Assembly: GCA_023388175.1 (NCBI GenBank) | Contig: JAEWGT010000009.1 | Span: 372,001 to 436,000, forward strand | Reading direction: 5' to 3' | DNA from: Pseudomonadota bacterium | GTDB lineage: Bacteria; Pseudomonadota; Alphaproteobacteria; Rhizobiales; Devosiaceae | DNA: 64,000 nt | Shown: piece after piece, positions 46,291-56,053 of the stretch | How positions within the stretch are numbered: the stretch's first letter is position 1 | Layout of the letters: each line of letters begins with the position of its first letter | Program-made: the position numbers and the translations under genes | Notes under the pieces: model-generated | Told to the model about the DNA's origin: nothing | Seen by the model: only the letters and a program-made list of their open reading frames with translations | Databases searched by the model: none

Positions 46291-46716
46291 ATGGATATTG
46301 TCATCTACCACAACCCCGACTGCGGGACTTCGCGCAATACGCTCGGCCTGATCCGCAATTCGGGCGTCGAGCCGCATATCATCGACTATCTCAAATGCCC
46401 GCCAACACGCGCGAGGCTCGTTGATCTCATCGCCCGCATGGGACTGTCCCCGCGTGATCTTCTGCGCGAGAAGGGCACGCCTTATGCCGAATTGGGACTG
46501 GGCGATCCGGACCTGAGCGAGGACGCATTGATCGATGCAATGATGGACCACCCGATCCTGATCAATCGGCCTATTGTCGTAACGCCGGCCGGCGTGCGCC
46601 TGTGCCGCCCGTCCGAAGCGGTTCTCGATCTTCTGCCGCCCCAGGGTGGAGAATTCGTCAAGGAGGATGGCGAGCGCGTCGTGGATCAGCAGGGCCGCAG
46701 GGTCGGGTCCGCCTGA
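46291..46716 (+). CDS. arsC: Arsenate reductase ArsC (glutaredoxin-linked type)
   Basis: 141 residues from ATG 46291. Catalytic C11 in YHNPDCGTSRNTL, and the substrate arginines in the INRPIVVTPAGVRLCRP segment. It reduces arsenate to arsenite using glutathione/glutaredoxin, feeding the Acr3 pump encoded 32 bases downstream. Standard length and fold (ArsC/Spx). Confidence 0.95.
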   Translation: MDIVIYHNPDCGTSRNTLGLIRNSGVEPHIIDYLKCPPTRARLVDLIARMGLSPRDLLREKGTPYAELGLGDPDLSEDALIDAMMDHPILINRPIVVTPAGVRLCRPSEAVLDLLPPQGGEFVKEDGERVVDQQGRRVGSA

Positions 46717-46748
46717 TCCTTGTATCCCATCGTATCGGAGAATTTCCC

Positions 46749-47819
46749 ATGGCTTCCGCTAAGCCAGCATCCCGCCTGTCTTTTCTCGACCGCTATTTGA
46801 CGGTCTGGATTTTCGCGGCAATGGCCCTTGGCGTTATTCTGGGCACCGTATTCACAGGCCTGCCGGACGCGCTCAATGCCATGTCGATCGGTACGACCAA
46901 CGTTCCGATCGCAATCGGCCTCATTCTCATGATGTATCCGCCGCTGGCCAAGGTGAAGTACGAAGAGCTGCACCAGGTGTTCGCCGACAGGCGCGTGCTG
47001 GTCCTCTCCCTCATACAGAATTGGTTGATCGGCCCGACGCTGATGTTCGTGCTCGCCGTCATCTTTCTGCGCGATCATCCGGAATATATGACGGGGCTGA
47101 TCCTGATCGGTCTGGCCCGCTGCATTGCCATGGTGCTCGTGTGGAACCAGCTCGCGCGCGGCGACAATCAGTATGTTGCCGGTCTCGTCGCCTTCAATTC
47201 CATCTTCCAGATCCTGTTTTTCTCGACCTACGCATGGCTGTTCCTGAGCGTCCTGCCGCCGCTCTTTGGCCTGGAAGGCAGCATCGTCGATGTTGGGTTC
47301 TGGACAATTACCGAGGCGGTGCTGATCTATTTCGGCATCCCTTTTCTGGCCGGGTTCCTGACGCGGCGTATGCTGATCGCCCGGAAAGGGGAGGGCTGGT
47401 ACGAACGTGAGTTTCTGCCGCGCATCAGCCCGATCACACTTGCCGCTCTGCTCTTCACCATAGTCGCAATGTTCAGCCTCAAAGGTGGCGATGTGGTGCG
47501 CCTGCCATTCGATGCTGTAATGATCGCGATCCCGTTGGCCATCTATTTCGTGGTCCAGTTCGTGATCAGCTTTGCGATGGGCCGACTTATTGCCGCCGAC
47601 TATCCCCGCACCACGGCAATTGCCTTTACGGCGGCCGGCAATAATTTCGAGCTGGCGATTGCCGTTGCCATTGCGGCCTTCGGTTTGGCCTCGCCGGTCG
47701 CCTTCGCAGCCGTCATCGGTCCTCTGGTCGAAGTGCCTGTGCTGCTCCTTCTCGTTCATGTGGCGCTGCGGCTTGGCCGTCGCTGGTTCCCCAAGACCGC
47801 ACCGACGACCACAGAGTAA
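46749..47819 (+). CDS. acr3: Arsenite efflux pump Acr3
   Basis: 356 residues, ten hydrophobic segments of the BART superfamily. LIGLARCIAMVLVWNQLARGDNQYVAG contains the conserved Acr3 cysteine, and TAAGNNFELAIAVAIAAFG the conserved glutamate region. It exports arsenite with the proton gradient. ATG 46749 with GGAG about 10 bases upstream. Confidence 0.95.
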   Translation: MASAKPASRLSFLDRYLTVWIFAAMALGVILGTVFTGLPDALNAMSIGTTNVPIAIGLILMMYPPLAKVKYEELHQVFADRRVLVLSLIQNWLIGPTLMFVLAVIFLRDHPEYMTGLILIGLARCIAMVLVWNQLARGDNQYVAGLVAFNSIFQILFFSTYAWLFLSVLPPLFGLEGSIVDVGFWTITEAVLIYFGIPFLAGFLTRRMLIARKGEGWYEREFLPRISPITLAALLFTIVAMFSLKGGDVVRLPFDAVMIAIPLAIYFVVQFVISFAMGRLIAADYPRTTAIAFTAAGNNFELAIAVAIAAFGLASPVAFAAVIGPLVEVPVLLLLVHVALRLGRRWFPKTAPTTTE

Positions 47820-47830
47820 CAGAGATCATC

Positions 47831-48103
47831 ATGCCCTTACGCACCCTGATCGATCCAGGCTATCTGCCCGCTCTCGATCCGCCTTTTGCGATCAGGCGTC
47901 CGGGGGCTGGCTTGGGGCCGGTTGATCCCCCGCCCTTTCCCGATCAGGTCACCAGGGACACCCATCCCGCCCTCATGCCGACCAGTCGTCGATCGCCGTT
48001 CAGAGCGAAAGGCAGCAGCGCTCAGACGCGATCCAACGACCGACAAGAGCGCGATCCATGCCTCTCAACGACAGTCCGCCGAGATCATGACCAGCGTGAA
48101 TAG
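47831..48103 (+). pseudogene. Probable arsH remnant
   Basis: The frame starts MPLRTLIDPGYLPALDPPFAIRRPG, which resembles the ArsH N-terminus (LPALD.AFAIRRP). The flavodoxin core (RILLLYGSLRERS) is absent. In a shifted frame further on, VVDRRSERKAAALRRD resembles the ArsH C-terminal DRYSERK region. This suggests head and tail with the middle deleted and a frameshift. The gene position (after acr3, before an MFS carrier) is where arsH is often found. Low similarity; it could be a non-coding spacer. Confidence 0.45.
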
Positions 48104-49271
48104 GGCAACGGTCCATGCCCTTGGCGTGGTGATGATCTTCACCTGGGGCAGCACCTACTATCTGATCGCCGTTCTTGCCGCGCCGATCGCCGCCGATACG
48201 GATTGGCCTCTTGAATGGGTGGTCGGCTCACTTTCGCTCGGATTGCTGGTCGCGGGGATTTCCGCACCGACAATCGGGGATGCCATATCGAAACACGGCG
48301 GGCGGCCGATCCTGGCGCTTGGATGTCTCGTCATGGCGCTGGGCCTGGCGATAATCGCGGCAGCGCCAAACCTTGTGATCTTCATGGCAGGATGGGCCGT
48401 TCTGGGAGTCGGGATGGCCGCCGGGCTCTATGACGCCGCTTTTTCGACCCTTGGCGGCATCTATGGCGAGAAAGCCCGCGCATCGATTACGACGCTGACA
48501 CTGTGGGGAGGCTTTGCGAGCACGGTTTGCTGGCCCCTTTCAGCCGCTATGGCCAGCGCGCTCGGCTGGCGTGGGGCCTGTGTCGCTTACGCGGCAATTC
48601 TGATCGGTCTGGGTCTGCCCTTGATCCTTGCCATCGTGCCGCAAGCCACAGGGCGTTCCAGGCAATCGAGTGTCGCCGTCAACACGACGCCGGTATTTTC
48701 GCCTCGTGAAAGAGCCATGTTCTGGCTATTCGCCTCAGTCCAGGTCATCGCGGGCCTGTGCGTGACGATCATCTCGGTTCATCTGCTCACGCTTCTGCAG
48801 GCCAGAGGCATATCCCTGGCCGAAGCGGTGGCACTCGGGGCGCTGATAGGGCCGGCCCAGGTTGGAGCGCGGGTGCTGGAAATGCTCGGCCGCGGCCGCC
48901 ATCACCCAATCTGGACGCTCAGCGCAGCGGTGGTCCTGTTCGCTGGCGGGTTGATCATGCTGGTGGCAGGGGTGCCGGTCATCGGCTTGGCCTTGATCCT
49001 CTATGGCGCGGGAAACGGCATTTTCTCGATCGCGCGGGGCGCGCTTCCGCTCAGTCTCTTCGGTCCCGAACGATATGCTTCCGTCATGGGCAGGCTGGCC
49101 CGGCCTGGCCTGATGGCTCAAGCAGCGGCCCCCATGATCGGCGCCATTTTGATTGCCCGACTGGGCTATGACGCTCTGCTTCATCTTGTAGCGGCCTTGG
49201 CGGCAATCAATGTCCTGGTCGTCGGCCTGCTTTGGCAACTCGTTCGTCCACGTCGGCCCGCAGGCGTTTGA
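48087..49271 (+). CDS. MFS transporter of the ars operon (ArsK-like)
   Basis: 394 residues from ATG 48087, twelve hydrophobic segments. TWGSTYYLIAVLAAPIAADTDWPLEWVVGSLSLGLLVAG and WGGFASTVCWPLSAAMASALGWRGACVAYA are typical of the MFS proteins found in ars operons. ArsK of Agrobacterium exports arsenite, antimonite and trivalent roxarsone and is in a similar context; equivalence is inferred from position. It ends the operon. Confidence 0.75.
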   Translation: MTSVNRATVHALGVVMIFTWGSTYYLIAVLAAPIAADTDWPLEWVVGSLSLGLLVAGISAPTIGDAISKHGGRPILALGCLVMALGLAIIAAAPNLVIFMAGWAVLGVGMAAGLYDAAFSTLGGIYGEKARASITTLTLWGGFASTVCWPLSAAMASALGWRGACVAYAAILIGLGLPLILAIVPQATGRSRQSSVAVNTTPVFSPRERAMFWLFASVQVIAGLCVTIISVHLLTLLQARGISLAEAVALGALIGPAQVGARVLEMLGRGRHHPIWTLSAAVVLFAGGLIMLVAGVPVIGLALILYGAGNGIFSIARGALPLSLFGPERYASVMGRLARPGLMAQAAAPMIGAILIARLGYDALLHLVAALAAINVLVVGLLWQLVRPRRPAGV

Positions 49272-49508
49272 TCGCCGGAAGCCGTCTGCCGCCCCGCCTC
49301 ACCGCGGCTGCAATGGCATTGCCGATTGTCCAAACCCCGCCCGAACGCACCAACCGGCTTTCACGGCTGGAACAAGACTGGCCGGGCTTCAATGGCAATC
49401 ATTGACCACCATTCAAGCAAGGTGCGGCTGCCCGCCCACAGGGATGTCCCGCAAGCCATCGACAATGAAAATCTGAAGCAGAGTGATGTTCGGCCTTTTG
49501 GACCGAAA

Positions 49509-49585
<77 letters not shown>

Positions 49586-49837
49586 AAGCCTGAATCGGGT
49601 TACAAGCCCGATGAACGGGCGTGAACCTAGTGCAAGCCCGCTCAATGCGCAACCGGCGAAATCGTATGGGCAGGTTTGGAGCGGCTTCGGCAGTGTGTCA
49701 TTGGTCAGCGATGCGCTGTGCCTGTGTCGCGCTGCGCCGATAACACTTGCAGCGCTGTCCCATTTCCGCCATCAAGCCGCCGTGATTGGCGTTTAGCCGC
49801 CTTTGGATAAGGGCAAGGGGTTGTTGAAGGATTGCGC

Positions 49838-50419
49838 ATGACCGCTCGGCCATTTGCCGTTTTCGGCGTCACTGCCCTGGCTCTCGTCCTGTCAGGCTGT
49901 TCCATTGCCGGCATCAAGCCGCTGCCGGGCAATCGTACGGCAAATGCCAGTGCCGCCATTGCCAGCGCCGCGCCAATCGTGCCGGAAACCGCGGCGGGCC
50001 ATGTGCCGGTGGCGGCCGCAGTGCCCCATGCATCCGATGATTTTGTCATGGCCTATGCTGGTGGCAGCCGCGGCGAGCTTGACGGGCTGATAGCGCACTA
50101 TGCCAGCGAATATGATGTGCCCGAGGAGCTGGTGCGGCGTGTTATCGTCCGCGAGAGCGGCTATAATCCCGCCGCCCGCAATGGTCCCTATTATGGTCTC
50201 ATGCAGATCAGCCACGCCACGGCGCGCGGCATGGGCTTCCGCGGCGAGGCCGCCGGCCTGCTCGATGCCGAGACCAACCTGCGCTATGCAGTGCGTTATC
50301 TGGCCGGTGCCTATGTGACGGCCGGCGGCAATCACGATCGCGCCGTGCAGTTCTATGCCAGGGGCTATTATTACGACGCCAAGCGGCTGGGCCTGCTGGA
50401 AAAGAGCGGCCTGCGCTAG
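49838..50419 (+). CDS. Lytic transglycosylase lipoprotein
   Basis: 193 residues. Lipobox LSGC with C21 as lipid site, then a low-complexity Ala/Pro linker to about residue 75 and an SLT (GH23) domain. E106 in RVIVRESGYNPAARNGPYYGLMQISHATARGMGF is the catalytic glutamate in the ES..GLMQ pattern. It cleaves peptidoglycan glycan strands to 1,6-anhydro ends. ATG 49838 with AAGG upstream. Confidence 0.9.
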   Translation: MTARPFAVFGVTALALVLSGCSIAGIKPLPGNRTANASAAIASAAPIVPETAAGHVPVAAAVPHASDDFVMAYAGGSRGELDGLIAHYASEYDVPEELVRRVIVRESGYNPAARNGPYYGLMQISHATARGMGFRGEAAGLLDAETNLRYAVRYLAGAYVTAGGNHDRAVQFYARGYYYDAKRLGLLEKSGLR

Positions 50420-50427
50420 CAGGGAGC

Positions 50428-50877
50428 CTATTCGGCGGTCTTGTGGGCCAGCAATTCATCCAGCTTGGCCGTCAGCTCGTCTTCGCGGAACGGCTTCTCG
50501 ATGCGCATGAATTCACAGGCAATGCCTTCGGGCAGATCGGCATAGCCGGTTGCCAGCAAGACCTTGAGACATGGCCGCATGACTCGCGCCTTCTCGGCCA
50601 GTTCCACCCCGGTCATCAACGGCATCGAGTAATCGGTGATCAGTGCCCCGATTTCCGGATGCGCCTCCAGAATGGCCAGCGCCTCGCGGCCCGAATAGGC
50701 CTCGAACACCCGATAGCCGATATCGGTCAGGTGATCGACGATATTGAGCGTGATCAGGGCATCGTCATCCACTACCAGAATGGCGGTGCTGGTGCCCCGT
50801 TGCGGGCTGGTCTGCAAGAAACGTCCTTCCGGCCCTTTCCTGGGCCGTTTCCGGGAAGGGGAGGGCCCTTCCACCAC
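50428..50877 (-). CDS. Single-domain response regulator
   Basis: 149 residues, one receiver domain and no output domain. Acid pair D37-D38 region in LVVDDDA, phosphoacceptor D82 in LITDYSMPLMTG, T110 in LLATGYAD and K128 in IEKPF are all present. The first 28 residues are basic and unconserved, so the true start may be nearer to STAILVVDD. It may relay phosphate within a multi-step system; no partner kinase is adjacent. Confidence 0.82.
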   Translation of the reverse strand: MVEGPSPSRKRPRKGPEGRFLQTSPQRGTSTAILVVDDDALITLNIVDHLTDIGYRVFEAYSGREALAILEAHPEIGALITDYSMPLMTGVELAEKARVMRPCLKVLLATGYADLPEGIACEFMRIEKPFREDELTAKLDELLAHKTAE

Positions 50878-51028
50878 ATTGCAGGGCTAGACTATGAAAG
50901 TGGCGAAGATGCGTCCATTGGGAAATGTCACGCGGCAACGCCCCTGCTGACATCTGCGGACAAAAGTGGGTGCCATCCTGTGTCCCAAGGCGATAAAGTC
51001 GGCGCCAGGAATAAAGAGGAATCGCTCC

Positions 51029-53947
51029 ATGCACCTGCTGCTCGTTGATGGCTCGGGCTATATCTTCCGCGCCTTCCACGCCTTGCCGCCCCTCAGCCGC
51101 AAGTCGGACGGGCTGCCCGTGGGCTGCGTCCAGGGCTTCTGCAACATGCTGTTCAAGCTGACGCAGGACATGGACGGGGAAGAAGCGCCCACGCATATGG
51201 CCGTCATTTTCGACGCCAAGGGCAAGACCTTCCGCGACGACATCTATCCGCAATACAAGGCCCAGCGCCCGCCCGCGCCCGAAGAGCTTATTCCCCAATT
51301 CCCGCTGACCCGCTCGGCCACCCGCGCCTTTTCTATTCCCTCCATCGAAATGGAGGGCTGGGAGGCCGACGACATCATGGCCACCTATGCCGTGATGGCG
51401 CGCGATGCCGGCATGAAGGTCACCATCGCCTCCTCCGACAAGGACCTGATGCAGCTGGTCGAGCCCGATGGCTCCATTCGCCTGCTCGACACCATTCCCC
51501 GCCCCGGCCAGCCGCCTTTGCGCTGGATCGGGCCCGACGAGGTCTTTACCAAATTCGGCGTCACCCCCGACAAGGTGATCGACGTCCAGGCGCTCTGCGG
51601 CGACAGCGTCGACAATGTCCCCGGCGTGCCGGGCATCGGCGTTAAGACTGCGGCCGAGCTTATCAATACCTATGGCAATCTCGAAACCCTGCTCGAGCGC
51701 GCCAGTGAGATCAAGCAGAATGCCCGCCGCGAGAAGCTCATCGCCAATGCCGAACTGGCCCGCATTTCCAAGCAATTGGTGACGCTCGAACAGAAGGTCC
51801 CGGTCGAAATCGACCTCTATGGCCTCGTCCGCCAGCCCATGAGCCCATCGGCGCTGTTCCCGTTCCTCAAGGCGATGGAATTCGCCACCATCACCAAGCG
51901 CCTCGCCACCCTGCTCGAGGCCAATCCCGATGATTTCGAGCCCGATCCCGAACTGAAAGCCGGCGGCACCACCGATGTCGGCGCGCCCAAGAAGTCTGCC
52001 GATCTCTCCGTCGCCAAGGCCAAGTTGGCCGCCAATGTCGTGCCCGGCACCGGCCCGGCGCGCCACGCCGCCGAGGAACATGCCCGCGTCAAGGCCATCC
52101 CCGTCAATTACGACGCCTATGAAACCGTCACCACGCCCGACCGGCTCGCCGCCTGGATCGAGCAGATCATGTCCAAGGGTCATGTCGCCATCGACACCGA
52201 GACCACCGGGCTCGACCCGCAAATGGCCGATATCGTGGGCATCTGCCTGTCCACCGATATCGGGGCGGCCTGCTATATCCCGGTCGGCCATGCCAAGCCC
52301 GGCGACCTGCTCGATGGCGACGGGCTGGTCGAGGGCCAATTGCCCATCGGCTTCGTGCTCGACAGCCTGAAGCCCGTGTTGCAGGACCGCTCGATCCTCA
52401 AGATCGGCCAGAACACCAAATATGACATGGAAGTGCTGGAGCGCTACGGCATCACCATGGCGCCCATCGATGACACCATGCTCATCTCCTATGCGCTCGA
52501 TGGCCCGCAATATAACGGGCTCGACGTGCTGGCCAAACACTGGCTCGACCACAAGACCATCACCTTTTCCGAACTCGCCGGCACCGGCAAGAACCAGAAG
52601 ACCTTCGACCAGCTCGACATCCCCGAAGCCGCCCGCTACGCCGCCGAGGATGCCGATATCACCCTGCGCCTCTGGCATGTGCTGAAGCCACGGCTTGTCG
52701 CCGAAAATGCCACCACGCTCTATGAAACGCTGGAGCGTCCGCTCGCCCCGGTCCTTGCCCGCATGGAAGCGCGCGGCATCACGGTCGACCGGCAGATCCT
52801 GGCCCGCCTCTCGGGTGATTTCGCCCAACGCGCCGCCGCCTTCGAGGCGGAAGCCCATGAACTGGCCGGGCAGAGCTTCAATCTCGGCTCCCCCAAGCAA
52901 TTGGGCGAAATCCTTTTCGACAAGATGGGCATCGAGGGCGGCACCAAGACCAAGACCGGCGCCTGGTCCACCGGCGCCGATGTGCTCGAAGACCTCGCCA
53001 CCAAAGGCATTCCGCTGGCCCGCACCATTGTCGACTGGCGCCAGCTCACCAAGCTCAAGGGCACCTATACCGATGCCCTGCCCACCTATATCAATCCGCG
53101 TACCGGCCGGGTGCACACCTCATACAGCCAGGCTTCCGTGCTGACGGGCCGGCTCAGCTCCAACGATCCGAACCTGCAGAACATCCCGGTCCGCACCAGC
53201 GATGGCCGCAAGATCCGTACGGCCTTCGTCGCCCCTCCGGGCAAGGTGCTGGTCAGCGCCGACTATTCGCAGATCGAATTGCGCGTCCTCGCCCATATCG
53301 CCGATATCCAGGCGCTCAAGGACGCTTTCGAGGAGGGGCTGGATATTCACGCCATGACGGCGTCCGAAATGTTCAACGTGCCGGTGGAGGGCATGCCAAG
53401 CGAAGTGCGCCGCCGCGCCAAGGCCATCAATTTCGGCATCATCTACGGCATTTCCGCCTTTGGCCTCGCCAATCAGCTCTCCATTCCGCGCGGCGAGGCA
53501 GGTGACTATATCAAGACCTATTTCGAGCGCTTCCCGGGCATCAAGGATTATATGGACGCCCAGAAAGTGCGGGTGAAGGCCGATGGCTATGTCACCACCA
53601 TTTTTGGCCGCAAGATTCAGTTCCCCAATGCCAATTCCGGCAATCCCAGCGAACGCAGCTTCGTCGAACGCGCTTCCATCAACGCCCCCATCCAGGGTTC
53701 CGCCGCCGACATCATCCGTCGCGCCATGATCCGCATGGAAGGCGAATTGAAAAAGGCCGGGGTAGAAGCCGACATGCTGCTGCAGGTGCATGACGAGCTG
53801 ATCTTCGAGGTGCCCGAAGGCACGGAAGAGGCGGCAATTCCGGTGATCAAGAAGGTCATGGAAGGCGCGGCAGAACCGGCGGTGCGGTTGTCAGTGCCGA
53901 TCCAGGTGGACGCGCATGCGGCCAAGAATTGGGACGAGGCGCACTAA
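51029..53947 (+). CDS. polA: DNA polymerase I
   Basis: 972 residues from ATG 51029 (AGAGGAATC upstream). The N-terminal 5-prime nuclease domain begins HLLLVDGSGYIFRAFHA. The 3-prime exonuclease keeps motif I (AIDTETTGLDPQ), so proofreading is probably active. The polymerase domain has motif A SADYSQIELRVLAHIA, motif B RRRAKAINFGIIYGISAFG and motif C QVHDELIFEVPE. Works in Okazaki fragment maturation and repair. Its stop is immediately followed by an AT-rich foreign-looking gene. Confidence 0.98.
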   Translation: MHLLLVDGSGYIFRAFHALPPLSRKSDGLPVGCVQGFCNMLFKLTQDMDGEEAPTHMAVIFDAKGKTFRDDIYPQYKAQRPPAPEELIPQFPLTRSATRAFSIPSIEMEGWEADDIMATYAVMARDAGMKVTIASSDKDLMQLVEPDGSIRLLDTIPRPGQPPLRWIGPDEVFTKFGVTPDKVIDVQALCGDSVDNVPGVPGIGVKTAAELINTYGNLETLLERASEIKQNARREKLIANAELARISKQLVTLEQKVPVEIDLYGLVRQPMSPSALFPFLKAMEFATITKRLATLLEANPDDFEPDPELKAGGTTDVGAPKKSADLSVAKAKLAANVVPGTGPARHAAEEHARVKAIPVNYDAYETVTTPDRLAAWIEQIMSKGHVAIDTETTGLDPQMADIVGICLSTDIGAACYIPVGHAKPGDLLDGDGLVEGQLPIGFVLDSLKPVLQDRSILKIGQNTKYDMEVLERYGITMAPIDDTMLISYALDGPQYNGLDVLAKHWLDHKTITFSELAGTGKNQKTFDQLDIPEAARYAAEDADITLRLWHVLKPRLVAENATTLYETLERPLAPVLARMEARGITVDRQILARLSGDFAQRAAAFEAEAHELAGQSFNLGSPKQLGEILFDKMGIEGGTKTKTGAWSTGADVLEDLATKGIPLARTIVDWRQLTKLKGTYTDALPTYINPRTGRVHTSYSQASVLTGRLSSNDPNLQNIPVRTSDGRKIRTAFVAPPGKVLVSADYSQIELRVLAHIADIQALKDAFEEGLDIHAMTASEMFNVPVEGMPSEVRRRAKAINFGIIYGISAFGLANQLSIPRGEAGDYIKTYFERFPGIKDYMDAQKVRVKADGYVTTIFGRKIQFPNANSGNPSERSFVERASINAPIQGSAADIIRRAMIRMEGELKKAGVEADMLLQVHDELIFEVPEGTEEAAIPVIKKVMEGAAEPAVRLSVPIQVDAHAAKNWDEAH

Positions 53948-55597
53948 GTGAGGAGGAAACGACGCCATACTTCGGTGATCTACTTTCATGGCATTGGCGC
54001 CCCAGACCGCGAGTCTTCGCTCGCGCAACTACTCGACTACTTCGATCTTTTCGGTCAAGAACAGAAAAAGGCGGAGGTTGGAAAGCCTAGAGGCTTTGAC
54101 TACAAGTATGAAGAGGTTCTGGGTGAAGAAGATCCAATTGGCTACGTGGAATTTAAACGAATTTTAGAGAACAAGGGAACTCCTTTTGTAGACAGAGAAG
54201 TGCGATTTTATGAGGCCTATTGGACGCCAGAACAGGATTCCGTCTTTACCCTTCGATTTTTGCTATCTTGGATGCTCAGTCGGGCAAGCAGACCCTTCGA
54301 CGTAGCTCGGTCGAACTGGCGTTCTTTTGCGTCTCTCAAGATCAACTCCCTGCATCGGCTCATAGGGGAAAGCGATCATAGCTTAGCGCAACGTCTGGAA
54401 CGGCTATTCCGGGACTTCGAAAATTGGGGGAATCGGTCCAAATACCCGAAGGGCAGCGCCTCCGAGTTTCTGGATTTTGTTAGAAGCTCTAGCGTTCAAG
54501 AGCCGGAAAAGGTTATCAAATTAGCACTGCGTTGGATTAGATCGTTTTATCAGCAGGCACTCCTTTCCTGCCTGGCAGCCATATTCGGCATTTTCGTTTT
54601 CCTGACTACATGCTTCGCAGTCTTAAAATTGGTAATTTATTGTTGGTTTCGAATAAACTCAGATGAGGTGTGGTCAACATCAGAAATACTTGTCTGGACA
54701 ATAGCTGCTCCAACCATATTGATATTTATTTGGCAGGCGCGCTCAATTTTTCGGACTCACCTAGCAGACGTGCTGACTTGGACAATCAGCTCTGAACGAG
54801 AGGTTGGTTTCAACGCCAAGCTTAGAGTGCTTAGCTATGCTCAGAAGTTATTTAGGCAGGTTGCGGGGAACGAGGGCTGCGATCGCTGTATAATAATTGG
54901 TCATAGTCTAGGGTCGAGCATTGCCTTAGAGGCCCTGATGCGCGAAGGGCGTAATGCTAAAATGACCGGTACAGGAAACACTGGGTGGCTTGGTAAGATT
55001 TCACACATTTTTACTATAGGCTCACCCATCGAGCTCATCTTCGATTTCTTTCAAGCTGACCGCTCGCATTCGCACAGGCACAGTAGACTGGAGGAGGCTA
55101 AAAGGCTCTCCCTGTCTCTCCCTCCGTTCCTAGTAGACGACAAGCCAACGTCGGTGCGCATCGTAAACGTGTGGTCTAAGCTTGATCCTTTGTCCTACGA
55201 ACTATTTTCTCCTCGCAGGAGCATATCTGAACCATGGGACACGATAGTCAATTTGGAGGTCCTCTCCGCGAACGCACCTTTTAATTGTCACACCTCGTAC
55301 TTCAAGGATAGGAATGTGATGCGTTCAATATTCTGGACCGTAATGACAGGAAGGCTTCCGTCCGCAACCTCCAATCCTAAAGTACTCCTGCCAAGCAGAG
55401 TTTCGATTTTCATTTTTTTATTGTCTTTTATATCTACATTGTTATCTATTTTCATATTTATTTTGATATCTGAAAGCGCTTTTTTGCTTGTGCCCTTCTT
55501 TTCAGTATTGTTTATTACTGGTATCAGTGTGTTTGTCACCGTCGCCAATGCCTCTCGTGAGTACGTGAGGGAATCAGGAGAATTCTTGAAGCGGTAG
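53948..55597 (+). CDS. AT-rich membrane-associated alpha/beta-hydrolase, unknown function
   Basis: 549 residues, composition and codon use plainly more AT-rich than all neighbours, suggesting transfer. An alpha/beta-hydrolase triad is visible: S320 in IIGHSLGSS (nucleophile elbow), D413 in WSKLDPLSYELF and H448 in NCHTSYF; HGIG at 14-17 is an oxyanion-type HG motif. Membrane segments are at about 206-231, 247-264, 485-507 and 512-532, so the hydrolase part sits between two hairpins on one face of the membrane. GTG 53948 directly abuts the polA stop; GTG 53975 is an alternative. I do not recognise a family function. A defence or lipid role is speculation. Confidence 0.7.
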   Translation: MRRKRRHTSVIYFHGIGAPDRESSLAQLLDYFDLFGQEQKKAEVGKPRGFDYKYEEVLGEEDPIGYVEFKRILENKGTPFVDREVRFYEAYWTPEQDSVFTLRFLLSWMLSRASRPFDVARSNWRSFASLKINSLHRLIGESDHSLAQRLERLFRDFENWGNRSKYPKGSASEFLDFVRSSSVQEPEKVIKLALRWIRSFYQQALLSCLAAIFGIFVFLTTCFAVLKLVIYCWFRINSDEVWSTSEILVWTIAAPTILIFIWQARSIFRTHLADVLTWTISSEREVGFNAKLRVLSYAQKLFRQVAGNEGCDRCIIIGHSLGSSIALEALMREGRNAKMTGTGNTGWLGKISHIFTIGSPIELIFDFFQADRSHSHRHSRLEEAKRLSLSLPPFLVDDKPTSVRIVNVWSKLDPLSYELFSPRRSISEPWDTIVNLEVLSANAPFNCHTSYFKDRNVMRSIFWTVMTGRLPSATSNPKVLLPSRVSIFIFLLSFISTLLSIFIFILISESAFLLVPFFSVLFITGISVFVTVANASREYVRESGEFLKR

Positions 55598-55672
55598 CCT
55601 TGCGCCAAGCAATCTTCATTGGTATATTTGACATTAGAGCTCGGTGCTGGCTCTTGAGAAGCACCGGTTATA

Positions 55673-55700
55673 GGGGTCGCCATGTTTACATGGCGACCCC
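55673..55700 (+). terminator. Strong hairpin after the hydrolase gene
   Basis: GGGGTCGCCATG (55673-55684), TTTA loop, CATGGCGACCCC (55689-55700): a perfect 12-base stem, 76 bases after the hydrolase stop. No T-run follows, but it stands between two convergent genes and probably ends transcription from one or both sides. Confidence 0.6.
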
Positions 55701-55762
55701 GTCCGTTTCGACCAGTATAGTGCTCCTGGTCATTTTCGCTTCCGAATGGAAGTCAAGCATGC

Positions 55763-56053
55763 TCACACCCCTCCCCGCATCACCTCCACCGCCAGATGCA
55801 GCCGTTCCGCGCTCACCTGTGCGCTGCGATCCACCATGCCGCGCGCTGCTGCTTCCCGGCGCACAAAGGCCTCGATCCGGTCGTGGCCGATTTCGTCCAG
55901 GAGGTGCCGTATGGGGGGCCACATGGCCCAGTTGGGCCGCACCATCTGCATGTGCAGCCGGTCGTTGACGATGTCGAAATGAACATTGGCCGAGCGCGCC
56001 AGGTCGAGAAATTCGGCGATATGGGCGTCGGGCATTGGAGATTGGTAAGCCAT
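55763..56053 (-). CDS. Small conserved-looking protein of unknown function
   Basis: 96 residues from ATG 56053, with GAGG about 8 bases upstream. Helical and charged, without signal peptide or membrane segment; it contains HFDIVNDRLHMQMVRPNWAMWPPIRHLLDEIG. Codon use matches the GC-rich chromosome. I recognise no family. An in-frame ATG at 56068 is a possible alternative start. Confidence 0.6.
   Translation of the reverse strand: MAYQSPMPDAHIAEFLDLARSANVHFDIVNDRLHMQMVRPNWAMWPPIRHLLDEIGHDRIEAFVRREAAARGMVDRSAQVSAERLHLAVEVMRGGV

Noticed and set aside
50765..53116. Minus-strand open frame of 783 codons opposite polA
   Set aside because: Antisense shadow of polA; composition is glycine/histidine/aspartate-rich nonsense, and it also crosses the response regulator gene.
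53948..55700. Prophage or integrative element behind polA
   Set aside because: Only one AT-rich gene is present; no integrase, att-like direct repeat or tRNA target was seen at its borders.
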